From JACVRW01 sp963808775 (GTDB lineage: Bacteria; Actinomycetota; Thermoleophilia; Solirubrobacterales; Thermoleophilaceae): a stretch of 64,000 bases of DNA. Below the pieces are notes generated by a model. It was given only the letters and a program-made list of their open reading frames with translations. It had not been told where the DNA came from and did not search any database. Position 1 is the first letter of the stretch. Every line of letters begins with the position of its first letter. Of this stretch, positions 33,075-43,395 are shown piece after piece. The position numbers and the translations under genes were made by a program. The stretch is from positions 124,001 to 188,000 of the forward strand of contig CAWEGR010000007.1 of NCBI GenBank assembly GCA_963808775.1, in the 5' to 3' direction.

Positions 33075-36000
33075 ATGGCCTGCCCGGCTTGCGGCGGCGA
33101 CAACCCCTCCGAGGCGCGCTTCTGTATGCACTGCGGGAGCGCGCTGATCCCTGCGGCGCGCCGCGACGAACAGCCCCCGGAGGAGCGGCGCCAGGTGACC
33201 GTGCTGTTCGCCGACCTGTCGGGCTACACCGCGTTCGCCGAGCGCCTCGATCCCGAGAGCGTGAAGGCGCTCATCGACCGCGTGCTGATGCGGCTCGGCG
33301 CCGAGGTCGAGCGCCACGGCGGCACCGTCGACAAGTTCATCGGCGACAACGTGATGGCCCTCTTCGGCGCGCCCGTGACCCACGAGGACGACGCCGAGCG
33401 CGCCGTGCGCGCGGGCCTCGGGATGCAGGACGCCATGATCGAGGTGAACGAGGAGCTGCCGGACGACGTGCGCTTCGAGCTGCGCGTCGGCGTCAACACC
33501 GGCGAGGTGCTGGCTGGCGCGGTCGGCGAGTCCTACACGGTCACGGGCGACACCGTGAACGTCGCCTCCCGGCTTCAGAGCGCGGCGCGCCCCGGCAGCG
33601 TGACCGTCGGCGAGCGCACGATGCGCGCGACACGCGCGGCGGTCGTCTACAAGACGCTCGAGCCGCTCGAGCTGAAGGGCAAGGCCGCGCCCGTGCCGGC
33701 CTGGGAGGTCACGGCCCTCGCCACGGAGAAGCCGCTCGGCCGCGGGGCGCCGTCGCGGGGATCGCCGCTCGTCGGCCGGAGCGCCGAGCTCCGCGCCCTC
33801 GAGACGCTCTTCGAGCGGGCGGCCCAGGAGGGCAGGCCGCAGCTCGTGACCGTGCTCGGCGAGGCGGGTATAGGCAAGTCGCGCCTCCTGCGCGAGCTCG
33901 AGACCGTGCTCGGTTGCCGTACCGACCCGCCCTCGATCCGCACCGGGCGCTGCCTCGCCTACGGCAGCGGCATCGTCTACTGGGCGCTCGCCGAGATCCT
34001 GCGCGCCGAGTGCGGCATCGTGGACTCCGACTCCGCCGAGACGGCCTGGGCGAAGCTGTCGGCGCACGTGCGCGACCTGTCGGGCCTGCCGGCGGCCGAG
34101 TCCGACCGCCAGGCGGCCCTGATCGGCAGGCCGCTCGGCGTGGACAGCCCTCCCGAGCTCGTGCCCGAGGAGAGCGACCCCGAGCGCCTGCGCGAGGCGT
34201 TCTTCGCGGCGCTCCGCGCGGGTGTGCAGTCGATCGCCGCCCGGCGAGCGCTCGTGATGGCCTTCGAGGACATCCACTGGGCGGACGACGGCATGCTCGA
34301 CGCCGTCGAGCACCTCGCCCGCTGGGTCGAGGGACCGCTCGTGATCGTCTGCCTCGCCCGCGACGAGCTGCTCGACCGCTGCCCCGACTTCGGCGCCGAG
34401 CTGCCGAACGCGACCCGCCTGACCCTCGAGCCGCTCGGCTCGGACGCATCGCGCGAGCTCGCGCGCGTGCTGATGCCGGACTCGGCGGACCTCGCCGGTG
34501 CCGTGGCCGAGCGATCCGGCGGCAACCCGCTGTTCGCGGAGGAGATGGCGCACCGCATCGCGGAGGAGGGCGACAACGGCGGCGGCGCCGATCTCCCCGA
34601 CACGGTTCAGGCGGTGCTGGCCGCGCGGCTCGACTCGCTCGACCCGTTCGAACGCCGCCTCGTTCAGCAGGCATCGGTTCTCGGCCGCACCTTCTGGGAG
34701 GGCTCCCTGCGCCCGTTCGCGGCGGCCGAGGGCGGCGATCTCGACCACGCGCTCACGGCGCTCGTCGAGAAGGACATCCTCGCCCCGGCCGGATCCGCCG
34801 CCTTCGACGGAGAGCGCGAGCTCGGCTTCCGTCACGTCCTGATCCGCGACGTGGCCTACGGGATGCTCCCCAAGGCGGTGCGCTCGCGCAAGCACTACGA
34901 GGTCGGCGCGCTGCTCGAGGAGCGCGCGGGCGACCGCACCGACGAGGTGGTGGCGGTGCTCGCCGAGCATTACGGCAGGGCGGCTGCCCTCGGGCGCGAG
35001 AGCGGCGTACCGAACCAGGAGCTCGACGAGATGCGCGAGCGCGCGGTGCGCTTCCTGGAGGAGGCCGGCGACGCCGCGGCGATGCTCTACTCGAACCGCG
35101 AGGCGGCTTCCCACTATCGCCACGCCCGCGCTGCTGATCGACGGGTCCGGGCACGCCTCGGCCCGGCTCGGCGAGAAGCTCGGCGACGTCTCGCTGCGCC
35201 TCGGCCGAGTCGACGAGGCGACCGAGGCATGGGGCGAGTGCCTCGAGTGGCACCGCGGCCAGGAGTCGCTCGAGCGGGTGGCGGACCTGCACCGCAAGAT
35301 CGGCGCGGGGCTCTCCCACAAGGGCGAGCGCAAGGCGGCGATCGAGCACTACCAGAAGGGCATCAACCTGCTGAAGGACGGGCCGCCGACGCTCGAGCTC
35401 GTGCGCCTCTACGAGGAGGCCGCGTGGCTCTACCTCCACACGGGCGACAACATGCTCGCGATCTACGCGTCCGAGAAGGCGCTGCGCCTGGCCGAGCGGC
35501 TCGGCGAGACGCGCGCCGCGAGCCGCGCGCACGGGATCTTCGGCCGGGTGTTCGGCCGCATCGGCGACACCGAGAAGGCGCGCGAGAACCTCGAGCGCGC
35601 CGTCGAGCTCGCGCGCGGATCGGACCAGGTCGAGACGATCCTGGCGCTGTCCGCGCTCGGCCGCCAGCTCGAGATCTCGGAGGCGGACGTCCACGGTGCC
35701 CGGCGCGCCTACGAGGAGGCCCTCGAGCTGGCGGAGCAGGTGGGCATGCTGCCGGCGCAGGTCGAGCTGCACGCCTGGCTCGCCCAGATCGCCGTCTACG
35801 GCGCCGACTGGGAGCGCGTCGAGATCTGCACCGAGGCGAGCTCGCGGCTCGCCGAGCGCGAGGGGCTGGCGGGCAAGCTCTGCCTCCCGCGGGCGCTGCG
35901 CGCGCTGCTCGCCTGGCGCGAAGGGAGGCTCGAGGAGGCCACGCGGCTTTACCGCGAGGCGCAGGAGCTGGCCGAGCAGGTGGGCTGGTCGGAGCTCTCG

Positions 36001-36498
36001 TTCGGGGCGCTGTTCGGCCTCGCGACCGCGCTGCGCGACGCGGGCGACCTCGACGCCGCCGTCGACGCGCTCGACCGCGCCCTCGACGTCTCGGAGCGCG
36101 CCGGCCTGGTGGCGCAGTCAATCCAGGCCACCGCCGCCCGCGCCGTCGTGCTCGCGCTCGCGGGGCGCGCGAAGGCGGCCGAGGAGGCCGCCGCGCTGGC
36201 GTCCCAGATGGCCGAGCGCCTGCACTACCCGCTCGGGGCGGCGGCGGCGCTCGAGGCGCGCGGAATCACCCGCGACGACCCCGCCGAGGGAGCCCGACTG
36301 CTGCTCGAGGCGGAGTCGGCCTGGACGGGCCTGGAACGGCCGCTCGAGGCGGTGCGCTCGCGCGCGCTCGCCGGTCGCGTGCTCGTGGGGGTCGACGCCG
36401 AGGCCGGTCGCCGGTTGCTGGAGGAGGCGGCGGTCGAGAGCGAGCGGCTCGGCGTGGCGCACCTCGCGGAGCGGGCACGCGCCGCCGCCGGCGGCTAG
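33075..36498 (+). CDS. Zn-ribbon / class III adenylate cyclase / AAA ATPase / TPR regulator (frameshifted)
   Basis: About 1,140 aa after removing one base at 35130. A zinc ribbon (CPACGGDN then FCMHCGS, residues 3-24) precedes a class III nucleotidyl cyclase domain (VLFADLSGYTAFAERL, KFIGDNVMALFGAP, GVNTGEVLAG). An AAA/STAND ATPase with Walker A GEAGIGKS and Walker B LVMAFEDIHWAD follows, then a long TPR region. This is the soluble actinobacterial cyclase-ATPase architecture (Rv1358/Rv0386 style without the LuxR tail). cAMP production is possible; many relatives are weak or inactive. Its stop shares a CTAG with the convergent LytR_C gene. Confidence 0.85.
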
Positions 36499-37923
36499 GG
36501 CGCCCGGTCCTGCCCCACGACGACGACCACGCCGGCGTCGCCGGCCAGCGCCTGCGTGTCCGGGTCGATCTTCTGGCGCTGGGTGATCCCGAGCTTGCGG
36601 CCCACGGCGAGCGCCTCGCGCTCGTTGCCCTGGGCATAGAGGATCACGGACTCCGCGCGCTGCTCGCCCTCCGTCTCGTCATTCGCAACGGTGCCGAGGC
36701 CGAAGCCCGCCTCGGACACGTCCGTGCCGACACCCGCGGCGAGGCCCGGGCACCATCGTCCCGTTCAGGACGGCGACCGTCACGGTCGACGGGTCGATCG
36801 GCGTGCGCTTGCGCTTCGTGCCGCCGTCATCACCGCTGTCGCCGCCGTCGTCACCGCCGTCGTCCTCACCGCCCGTCTGGGCGGAGCTTCCGCTCCCCTG
36901 CTGGCTCGAGTTCGCGCTGCCGCCGTCGTCGCCCGAGGTCTGGCTGAGCGCGAACGCCACGCCGACACCGAGCACGAGCACGCCGGCGATCGCGAGCAGG
37001 AGGTTGCGGGTGCCGCCGAAGAGGCGCTGGTGCCAGGGCTCGCGGCGCGGCGGGATGACCTCCGTCTGCTGCGGCGCGGGCCGCGGACGCACTCCGGGGC
37101 GCGGCGCCGCGGGCGGTACCGGCGGCACGGCGGGAGCGCGATTGCCGGCGGCGGTGGCCGGCTGCGGCACGCCGGGGCGAGCGGCCGCCTGGGCGCCGGG
37201 AGCCGACGGCCCTTCCGCCGCGTCGGGCTTGTCTGCCGTCGCCGGCTTGTCTGCCGTCGCCGGCTTGTCGGCCGTCGCGGGCTCGTCGGCGGTCGCGGGC
37301 TCGTCGGCGGTCGCGGGCTCGTCGGCGGTCGCGGGCTTGTCGGCGGTCGCCGGGCCGTTTGCGCTGGCGGGCTCGTTCGCGCCGGCGGGCCTCTCGGCCG
37401 CCACCGGGTCCTTCGGGGCGTCCGGCGTGGCCACCCCCGCGCCCTGCTGAGCGGAGCCAGACGTGGCGCGCGCCTCGCTCGCACCCGCCCCGGCCGCCGC
37501 GGCGACGGCGGCAGCAGCCGCGCCCGCCGCCGGCACCGGGGCGGGCGTTCCCGGGGACGGGGTCGCGGGCTTCGCGGTCGCGGGCTTCGCGGTTGCGGGT
37601 GTCGTGCCTGCCGGCGCGGCGGGGGCGCCGGTCGCGGGCTTCGCCGGCGCCGGGGTGGCGGGCTTCGCGCCCGCAGGGGTCGCCGCGCGGGGAACGGCCG
37701 GCGGGCCGGGCTGTGCCTGTGCCTGCGGCTGAGCGACCACGCGGCCCGGGACCGGCGTCTGCGCTCCGGGCACCTCGTCCGCGCGTTCGGGCGCGCGACC
37801 GGCCCATTCGCGCAGCCGCCTGACGTCTCGCGCCTGCGAGAAGTAGAGCGCCGACAGCACCGCGAGCCCTATGACGGAGGCCAGTCCCGCGTAGGCGCCG
37901 ATGTCTTGGACGATCTCCGGCAA
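36495..37923 (-). CDS. LytR_C-domain membrane protein with Ala/Pro repeat linker (frameshifted)
   Basis: About 475 aa after removing one base at 36744. An N-terminal helix (GLASVIGLAVLSALYFS), a 230-residue Ala/Pro/Thr-rich segment with hexapeptide repeats, a second helix (LLLAIAGVLVLGVGVAFAL), a Gly/Asp/Ser spacer and a C-terminal LytR_C domain (VAVLNGTMVPG, LAAGVGTDVSEAGF, VILYAQGNEREALAVG) are in order. LytR_C accompanies LCP enzymes that attach glycans to peptidoglycan; the catalytic LCP domain is absent here, so a binding or accessory role is likely. Confidence 0.75.
37226..37351 (-). repeat. Seven 18-bp tandem repeats encoding PATAD(K/E)
   Basis: Units start at 37226 and every 18 bp to 37334; three central units are identical (GGCTCGTCGGCGGTCGCG). 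They encode a Lys/Glu-alternating hexapeptide in the linker of the LytR_C protein, with degenerate copies to about 37370. Identity at the DNA level suggests recent expansion or slippage. Confidence 0.85.
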
Positions 37924-37952
37924 GTGTCCGAACTGTAGACCGGCTTGCGGAG

Positions 37953-39821
37953 CTAACCGGGTGACACCGTCAGGGCGCGCTCGGCGGACAGCTCGGCGAC
38001 CGTGGCCGCCAGCGTCGCCGCGTCCCCGGCGTAGACGAGTTCCTCGATGCGCAGGAAGGCGCCCTCGACCCAGTCGGGGTCGAGGGGCTTCTGCACGGCG
38101 CAGACGATCTTCTCCGCGGGAGTCGGCTGCGGGCGCTCCCCGGGATTGAACAGCTCCTCATGGATCTTCTCGCCGGGGCGCCGGCCGATGATCTCGATCC
38201 CGATGTCGACCTCCGGTTCAAGACCCGCGATGCGGATCATGTTGCGAGCGAGGTCGACGATCTTGACCGGCTCGCCCATCTCCAGCACGAACACCTCGCC
38301 GCCCGTCGACAGCTCTCCGGAGCGGATGATGAGCTGGACGGCCTCCGGGATCGTCATGAAGTAGCGGGTCATCTTCTCGTCGGTGACCGTGACCGGCCCG
38401 CCCTGCGTGATCTGGCGCCGGAAGATCGGCACGACCGAGCCGGAGGAGCCCAGGACGTTGCCGAAGCGCACGGACGAGAAGCGCGTGCCCTTCCAGCGGT
38501 TCTGCGCCGCCTCGACGGCCCATTCGGCGAGCGCCTTCGACGCGCCCATCACGGTCGCCGGGCTGACCGCCTTGTCCGTCGAGACGAGCACGAAGCGCTC
38601 GGCGCCCGCCTCGCCGGCGGCTGCCGCGACGATGCGCGTGGCCACGGCGTTGTTGCGCACGGCCTCCACCGGGTTCTCCTCCATCAGCGGCACGTGCTTG
38701 TACGCGGCCGCGTGGAAGACGATCGACGGCTCGAGCTCGGCGAAGATCTCGCGCATGCGCGTGGCGTCCTTGCAGTCCGCGAGCACGGACGCCGCGCGGC
38801 GGAAGTGGCGTTCCTCCTCGAGCTCGCGGCGGATCTCGAAGAGGGCGTTCTCCGAGTGCTCGACCAGCACGAGCAGCTTCGGGCCGACGCGGGCGATCTG
38901 GCGGCAGAGCTCGGCGCCGATCGAGCCTCCGGCGCCGGTCACGAGCACCGTGCGGCCGCGCAGGTAGGCGCCGACGCGGTCGATCTCGACCCGCACGGGC
39001 TCGCGGCCGAGCACGTCCTCCACCCGCACCTCGCGCACCTGGCGCATGAGGTTGGCCCCGCTCGACAGCAGCTCGAAGGTCGTCGGCAGGGTGCGGACGG
39101 GTATGCCGCGCTCGCGGCAGGCCGTCACGACCTTCGCGCGCACGGTTCCCGGCGCGGAGGGGATCGCGATGATCACCTCCGACGGGCGGACGCCGTCGAG
39201 GATGCGCGGCAGCTCGGCCGTCGTGCCGAGCACCTTGTGGCCGGCCACGCGCATGCCCTGCTTGCGCGGGTCGTCGTCGACGAAGCCGGCCGGCGCGCTG
39301 CGCAGCCCCGGGTTGCGGCGCAGCTCGAAGGCCACCTGCTGTCCACCGTTCCCCGCGCCGACGATCAGCACCTCGTGCGCCGCGCGCTCGATCAGCGAGC
39401 CGCGCGTGGGGCGCTCGACCACGGCGCGCACCGCGAACCGCGCGCCCGCCGTGAAGGTGAGCGCGAGCAGGAAGTCGAGCGCGACCACCGAGCGCGGCGG
39501 GTCGTGACGGCCGACGGAGAACAGGAACAGCACGACGATCAGGCCGACCGTGCCGACGACCGTGGCCTTGAGGATCGTCTCGAAGTCGCGCTGGTCGACG
39601 AAGCGCCAGAGCTTCGAGTAGAGGCCGAACAGCGCGAAGATGACCAGCTTCATCGCGACGATCAGGACGATCGTGTCGAACAGCAGGTGGTCGTAGCGCG
39701 GGGGCGGCTCGCCGTCGAAGCGCAGGACGTAGGCGAGGTAGTAGGCGAGCGCGAACAGGCCGGCGTCGACGGCTACCTGGCCGACCCGGCGGGCGTTCAC
39801 TGACGTTTGAAGGTTCCTCAC
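37953..39821 (-). CDS. FlaA1/CapD-type nucleoside-diphosphate-sugar dehydratase/epimerase, membrane-bound
   Basis: 622 aa. Four N-terminal transmembrane helices (residues 10-120), a CoA-binding-like Rossmann region (VLIVGAGNGGQQVAFELRRN) and a C-terminal extended SDR domain with TGAGGSIGAELCRQI, AAYKHVPLMEENPVEAV and STDKAVSPATVMGASK. In this subgroup the Lys of TDK replaces the usual Tyr dyad. Known members are UDP-GlcNAc 4,6-dehydratases (PglF, CapD, WbpM), which start synthesis of deoxyamino sugars. It overlaps the upstream DUF354 gene by 4 nt. It fits with the initiating transferase and formyltransferase in one pathway. Confidence 0.9.
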   Translation of the reverse strand: MRNLQTSVNARRVGQVAVDAGLFALAYYLAYVLRFDGEPPPRYDHLLFDTIVLIVAMKLVIFALFGLYSKLWRFVDQRDFETILKATVVGTVGLIVVLFLFSVGRHDPPRSVVALDFLLALTFTAGARFAVRAVVERPTRGSLIERAAHEVLIVGAGNGGQQVAFELRRNPGLRSAPAGFVDDDPRKQGMRVAGHKVLGTTAELPRILDGVRPSEVIIAIPSAPGTVRAKVVTACRERGIPVRTLPTTFELLSSGANLMRQVREVRVEDVLGREPVRVEIDRVGAYLRGRTVLVTGAGGSIGAELCRQIARVGPKLLVLVEHSENALFEIRRELEEERHFRRAASVLADCKDATRMREIFAELEPSIVFHAAAYKHVPLMEENPVEAVRNNAVATRIVAAAAGEAGAERFVLVSTDKAVSPATVMGASKALAEWAVEAAQNRWKGTRFSSVRFGNVLGSSGSVVPIFRRQITQGGPVTVTDEKMTRYFMTIPEAVQLIIRSGELSTGGEVFVLEMGEPVKIVDLARNMIRIAGLEPEVDIGIEIIGRRPGEKIHEELFNPGERPQPTPAEKIVCAVQKPLDPDWVEGAFLRIEELVYAGDAATLAATVAELSAERALTVSPG

Positions 39822-40822
39822 GGTTCTGACGCTTCCAGCAGCATCTTGACGAGTTCCCGCGGATCGCGGCGGACACGCAAACCGGCGTGCGGCGCGCGTT
39901 TCTCCACCACGATCTCCGCCGGGTCGCCGAGCTTGCGCAGGCGGCCCGAGCGCATCAGAGCCTCGTCGACGGCTCCGAGGCGCCCCTCGAAGGTCGTCAG
40001 GACGGGCGCTCCGAGGGCCACGGCCTCACGGTTCATGGTACCGCCGGCCGAGATCACGAGGTCCGAAAAGGCGATCAGGCTCTGGGCGTCGATCGCGTGG
40101 GAGGGCACGATGAACGCGTCGCGCTCGAGCAGCTCGGCCCGCTGCTCGGGGGTGCGCGGCAGCACCACGGTCTGCGCGCCGCTCGCCGCGAGGCGCTCGA
40201 GGGCTCCGGCGTAGAGCGGGTTCTCGAAGCGGTGGTAGAGCGACACGGCGGGCGGCGTGCGAACGACCACCACGGGCCGCTCGCGATCGAGCCCGAGCTC
40301 GACGAGCACGCCCTCGTCCGGCTCGAAGTCGGCGAGGTAGTACTCCTCCTTCAGGCCGGGGTAGCGGCGCAGCTTGCGGGGGGTCGCGCCGTAGCGGACG
40401 AGCCGTCCCGGAGGGATCGCGTCCGGCACGAGCACGATCCGGCACAGGCGGCAGTTGACCTGGTGCTGCGCGCTCGCCCACTCGTAGTCGAACGCCGTGG
40501 CGCACGGGACGCCGAGCAGGCGAGCGGCGACGCTGATGTCGTTCGACCCGTGGCCGATCGCCACGTCGAAACGGCGGCCGCGCGCCCAGCGCACGAGCGC
40601 GCCGCTGCGCGACAGGAGCCCGAGGCCCTTCGAGGACAGCCGTCCGCCGCGGTGACGCCCGACCGCGGTGTGCGAGATCCGGAAGCGCTCGCAGAGGGCG
40701 AGGGTCTGGGCGAAGTCGCGCGCGGTGACCTCCACCTCGTGCCCATCTGCCCGCATCGCCTCGATCAGAGGCCTCATCACGAGCACGTGCGGACTGTTCG
40801 TGAGATCGATCCAGATGCGCAC
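39818..40822 (-). CDS. DUF354 glycosyltransferase-like protein
   Basis: 334 aa. MRIWIDLTNSPHVLVMRPLI is the DUF354 opening; DVAIGHGSNDISVAARLLGV, VVLPRTPEQRAELLERD and the C-terminal SDLVISAGGTMNREAVALGA segment indicate a GT-B fold like UDP-GlcNAc 2-epimerase or MurG/LpxB. Its activity is not established. Its stop overlaps the start of the dehydratase gene, so the two form a two-gene unit. ATG 40822 is 28 nt from the divergent DedA gene. Confidence 0.8.
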   Translation of the reverse strand: MRIWIDLTNSPHVLVMRPLIEAMRADGHEVEVTARDFAQTLALCERFRISHTAVGRHRGGRLSSKGLGLLSRSGALVRWARGRRFDVAIGHGSNDISVAARLLGVPCATAFDYEWASAQHQVNCRLCRIVLVPDAIPPGRLVRYGATPRKLRRYPGLKEEYYLADFEPDEGVLVELGLDRERPVVVVRTPPAVSLYHRFENPLYAGALERLAASGAQTVVLPRTPEQRAELLERDAFIVPSHAIDAQSLIAFSDLVISAGGTMNREAVALGAPVLTTFEGRLGAVDEALMRSGRLRKLGDPAEIVVEKRAPHAGLRVRRDPRELVKMLLEASEP

Positions 40823-40850
40823 GAGCGGATCGCTACCCTACTTCGCTCCC

Positions 40851-41549
40851 ATGCCCGTGACCGCCTCGATCACGGACCCGATCGTCGAGGTGGCCGTTGA
40901 CGTGGTGGATGCGATGGGTCTGCCCGGAGTGTTCGTGCTGATGCTCCTGGAATCGGCCTGCATCCCCGTGCCCAGCGAGGCCACCATGCTGTTCGCCGGC
41001 TTCAACGTGTCGCGCGGCGAGTACAGCCTGCTCGCCGCGACGCTCGTCGGGTCCTTCGCCAACCTCGTCGGCTCCTGGATCGCCTACGGGATCGGCTACG
41101 TGGGCCGCGTGGACATCCTCGAGAAGCACGGCAAGAAGCTGCACATCAAGAGGTCGCACCTCGAGTGGGCGGACCGCTGGTTCGAGAAGCACGGCGACGC
41201 CACGGTCTTCTTCACGCGCATGCTCCCGATCATCCGCACCTTCATCTCGCTGCCGGCGGGCGTGGCCCGCATGCCGTTCTGGCGCTTCACCGTCCTGTCA
41301 TTCCTCGGCTGCGTCCCGTGGGTGCTGATGCTCACCTTCATCGGCAAGGAGGCGGGCGACAACTGGGAGAGCTGGAAGGACAACCTCCACTACGTCGACT
41401 ACGCGGTCGCGGCGGCGATCCTGCTCGGGCTGATCTGGCTGCTCGTCAGGCGCCGCGGGGGCGGCGGCGGCCAGCCGGAGGCGGACCCCGGCCCGGACGA
41501 GAGCCGCTCGCCGGCTCAGGGCGGCTCGCCCGAGCCCGAGAGCGTCTGA
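40851..41549 (+). CDS. DedA-family membrane protein
   Basis: 232 aa. VFVLMLLESACIPVPSEATM is the classic DedA re-entrant motif (E and PxPSE), with GSFANLVGSWIAYGIGYVGR and the second motif FFTRMLPIIRTFISLPAGVARM with the conserved FxRxxPxxR arginines, plus FLGCVPWVLML. DedA proteins flip lipid carriers such as undecaprenyl phosphate or phosphatidylethanolamine. That matches the polysaccharide genes beside it. The tail after residue 205 is a hydrophilic Gly/Pro-rich extension. Confidence 0.9.
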   Translation: MPVTASITDPIVEVAVDVVDAMGLPGVFVLMLLESACIPVPSEATMLFAGFNVSRGEYSLLAATLVGSFANLVGSWIAYGIGYVGRVDILEKHGKKLHIKRSHLEWADRWFEKHGDATVFFTRMLPIIRTFISLPAGVARMPFWRFTVLSFLGCVPWVLMLTFIGKEAGDNWESWKDNLHYVDYAVAAAILLGLIWLLVRRRGGGGGQPEADPGPDESRSPAQGGSPEPESV

Positions 41550-41661
41550 GCGGCTCGCCCTCGGTCCGCCGGCGCTGGCGAGATCCCCGCTTCGGCCATA
41601 GAGTGGGTACCCAAGGCAGGGGACAGCCGAAGGCCCCCGGACCCGCCTGGCTTTCCCCTTC

Positions 41662-43356
41662 GTGATGACCCAGCCCACGATCTCCCCTGCTCTCGAAGCG
41701 CACGCGAGCGACGACCCGCTCGCCAAGCTCGTGGGGCATCTGCGAGTGCTCGTCGAACCCGATGCGGTCGCCCTCATCGGCCGCAGGACCCCGGGGTCGG
41801 AGATGGAGACGCTCGCGGGCTGGTATGCCGCCGCGGACCTGCGCGAGGCCCTCGCGCTGCGCAGGCCGTTCGGTCGCGGCCGGCCGGGGCTGGCCGAGCT
41901 CGCGCTCGGCGCCGAGGAGTCCCTGCTCGTGTCCTCCCTGGCCGACACCGCGGCCGCCGCGGGCCTCGAGGGCCGCGAGGCGGCATCGCTGATCGCCTGC
42001 CCGCTGCGCGCCGCCACGGGGGAGGCGCTCGGCGCGCTCGTGGTGGTGCGCGAGCGCGCGGGGCGGCCCCTCTCGGAGCCCGACCTGCGCGTCGCGGAGG
42101 TCGTCGCGGCGCTCGCGGCGAGCGCGATCGAGCGCTCCGAAGGCGCCGCCGCGGACGAGCGCGACAGGCGCTTCGAGCTCGCGCTCGGTCGCGCGGCAGA
42201 GGCGATCTCGAGCTCGCTCGAACTGGACGCGGTCTACCGGCGGGTCGTCGAACAGGCGGCCGCGGTCACGGGCGCGCAGCGCGCCCTGCTGACGCGCTTC
42301 AACGCCCGCTCGGGTGAGCTGCTCGCCGTCGCGCGGGTCGACTTCTCGGACGAGCTCGGCGAGCTGACCATCGACAGCGGCAGCTTCGGCAACGTCGCCC
42401 GCACGCGCGCACCGGTGCTGCGCCGGCGCGGCGAGGCCGACGGCTTCGACCTCGGGCTGATGGAGCGCGAGGACATCGGCGCGCTCCTGCACGCCCCGAT
42501 CGTGATCGGCCCTCGCCTCTACGGCGTGCTCACCGTCGCGCACCGCGACGCCGAGGGCCTCGGTCCCGACGAGCTCGAGCTGCTCGAGCGCCTCGCTCGC
42601 TCCTCCGCGGCGGCGGTCGCGAACGCGATCGACTTCGAGCGCGAGCGCCGCATCGCCCGCGCCCTCACGCTCGGCTTCCTGCCCGCGTCGCTGCCCGACC
42701 TGCCGGGCTACGAGACGGGCCTCGCCTACGCGCCCGCCGAGAACGAGCCCACGGGCGGCGACGTCTACGGCGCCTGGCCCGTGGCCGGCGGCAGCCGGCT
42801 CGCGCTCCTCATCGGCGACGTGGCCGGCAAGGGCGTCGAGACCGCCGCGCTCAGCTCGATGGTGCGCTTCTTCATCGAGGCGCGGAGCTGGGACACGCCC
42901 TGCCCCGCGCAGGTGCTCGGGCAGACGAACGAGATGCTGCTCGGCCGCCTGCCGCGCGACTCGTTCGTCACCGCCTTCCTCGCGATCATCTCGGAGGACG
43001 AGCTCTGCTTCGCGAACGCCGGGCACCTGCAGCCGCTCGTGGCCGGGCCCGAGGGCGTGCGCCAGATCGGCGCGGAGCCGGGGCTGCCGCTCGGCGTGGC
43101 CGAGGGGCACGAGTACCGCTACGGCACCCAGCCGCTCGCCCGCGGCGAGCTGGTCTTCGCCTACACGGACGGTCTGATCGAGGCGCGCCGGTCCGGCGAG
43201 ATGTTCGGCGCAGAGCGGCTCACCGCGCTCGTCGGCTCGCTCGCCGGCAGCCTGGCCCCGGCCGAGCTCGTCCGCACGGTGCACGAGGAGGTCTCCGCCT
43301 GGGCGGACCGCCTCGCCGACGACGCCGTCGCGCTCGCCCTGCGCCGCACGCCGTGA
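41662..43356 (+). CDS. GAF-GAF-SpoIIE (PP2C-type) phosphatase
   Basis: 564 aa. A degenerate N-terminal GAF (about 20-155), a clearer second GAF (175-325: LELDAVYRRVVEQAAAVTGA) and a C-terminal SpoIIE/RsbU phosphatase (345-560) with GGDVYGAW, LLIGDVAGKGVETAALSSMV, FANAGHLQPLV and FAYTDGLIEARR. The metal-binding Asp residues of GGD, IGD and TDG are kept. Such enzymes dephosphorylate anti-anti-sigma factors in response to small molecules or redox signals; no RsbV/RsbW gene is next to it. Start GTG 41662 or ATG 41665. Confidence 0.85.
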   Translation: MMTQPTISPALEAHASDDPLAKLVGHLRVLVEPDAVALIGRRTPGSEMETLAGWYAAADLREALALRRPFGRGRPGLAELALGAEESLLVSSLADTAAAAGLEGREAASLIACPLRAATGEALGALVVVRERAGRPLSEPDLRVAEVVAALAASAIERSEGAAADERDRRFELALGRAAEAISSSLELDAVYRRVVEQAAAVTGAQRALLTRFNARSGELLAVARVDFSDELGELTIDSGSFGNVARTRAPVLRRRGEADGFDLGLMEREDIGALLHAPIVIGPRLYGVLTVAHRDAEGLGPDELELLERLARSSAAAVANAIDFERERRIARALTLGFLPASLPDLPGYETGLAYAPAENEPTGGDVYGAWPVAGGSRLALLIGDVAGKGVETAALSSMVRFFIEARSWDTPCPAQVLGQTNEMLLGRLPRDSFVTAFLAIISEDELCFANAGHLQPLVAGPEGVRQIGAEPGLPLGVAEGHEYRYGTQPLARGELVFAYTDGLIEARRSGEMFGAERLTALVGSLAGSLAPAELVRTVHEEVSAWADRLADDAVALALRRTP

Positions 43357-43395
43357 ACCGCCGGCCCGCCGCGTCGTGCGCTTGAATCCGTCCCC

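Noticed and set aside
41595..41655. Possible riboswitch-like leader before the SpoIIE phosphatase gene (GGGTACCC and GGGG/CCCC pairings)
   Set aside because: I could not match it to any known riboswitch core, and such pairings are common in DNA this GC-rich.
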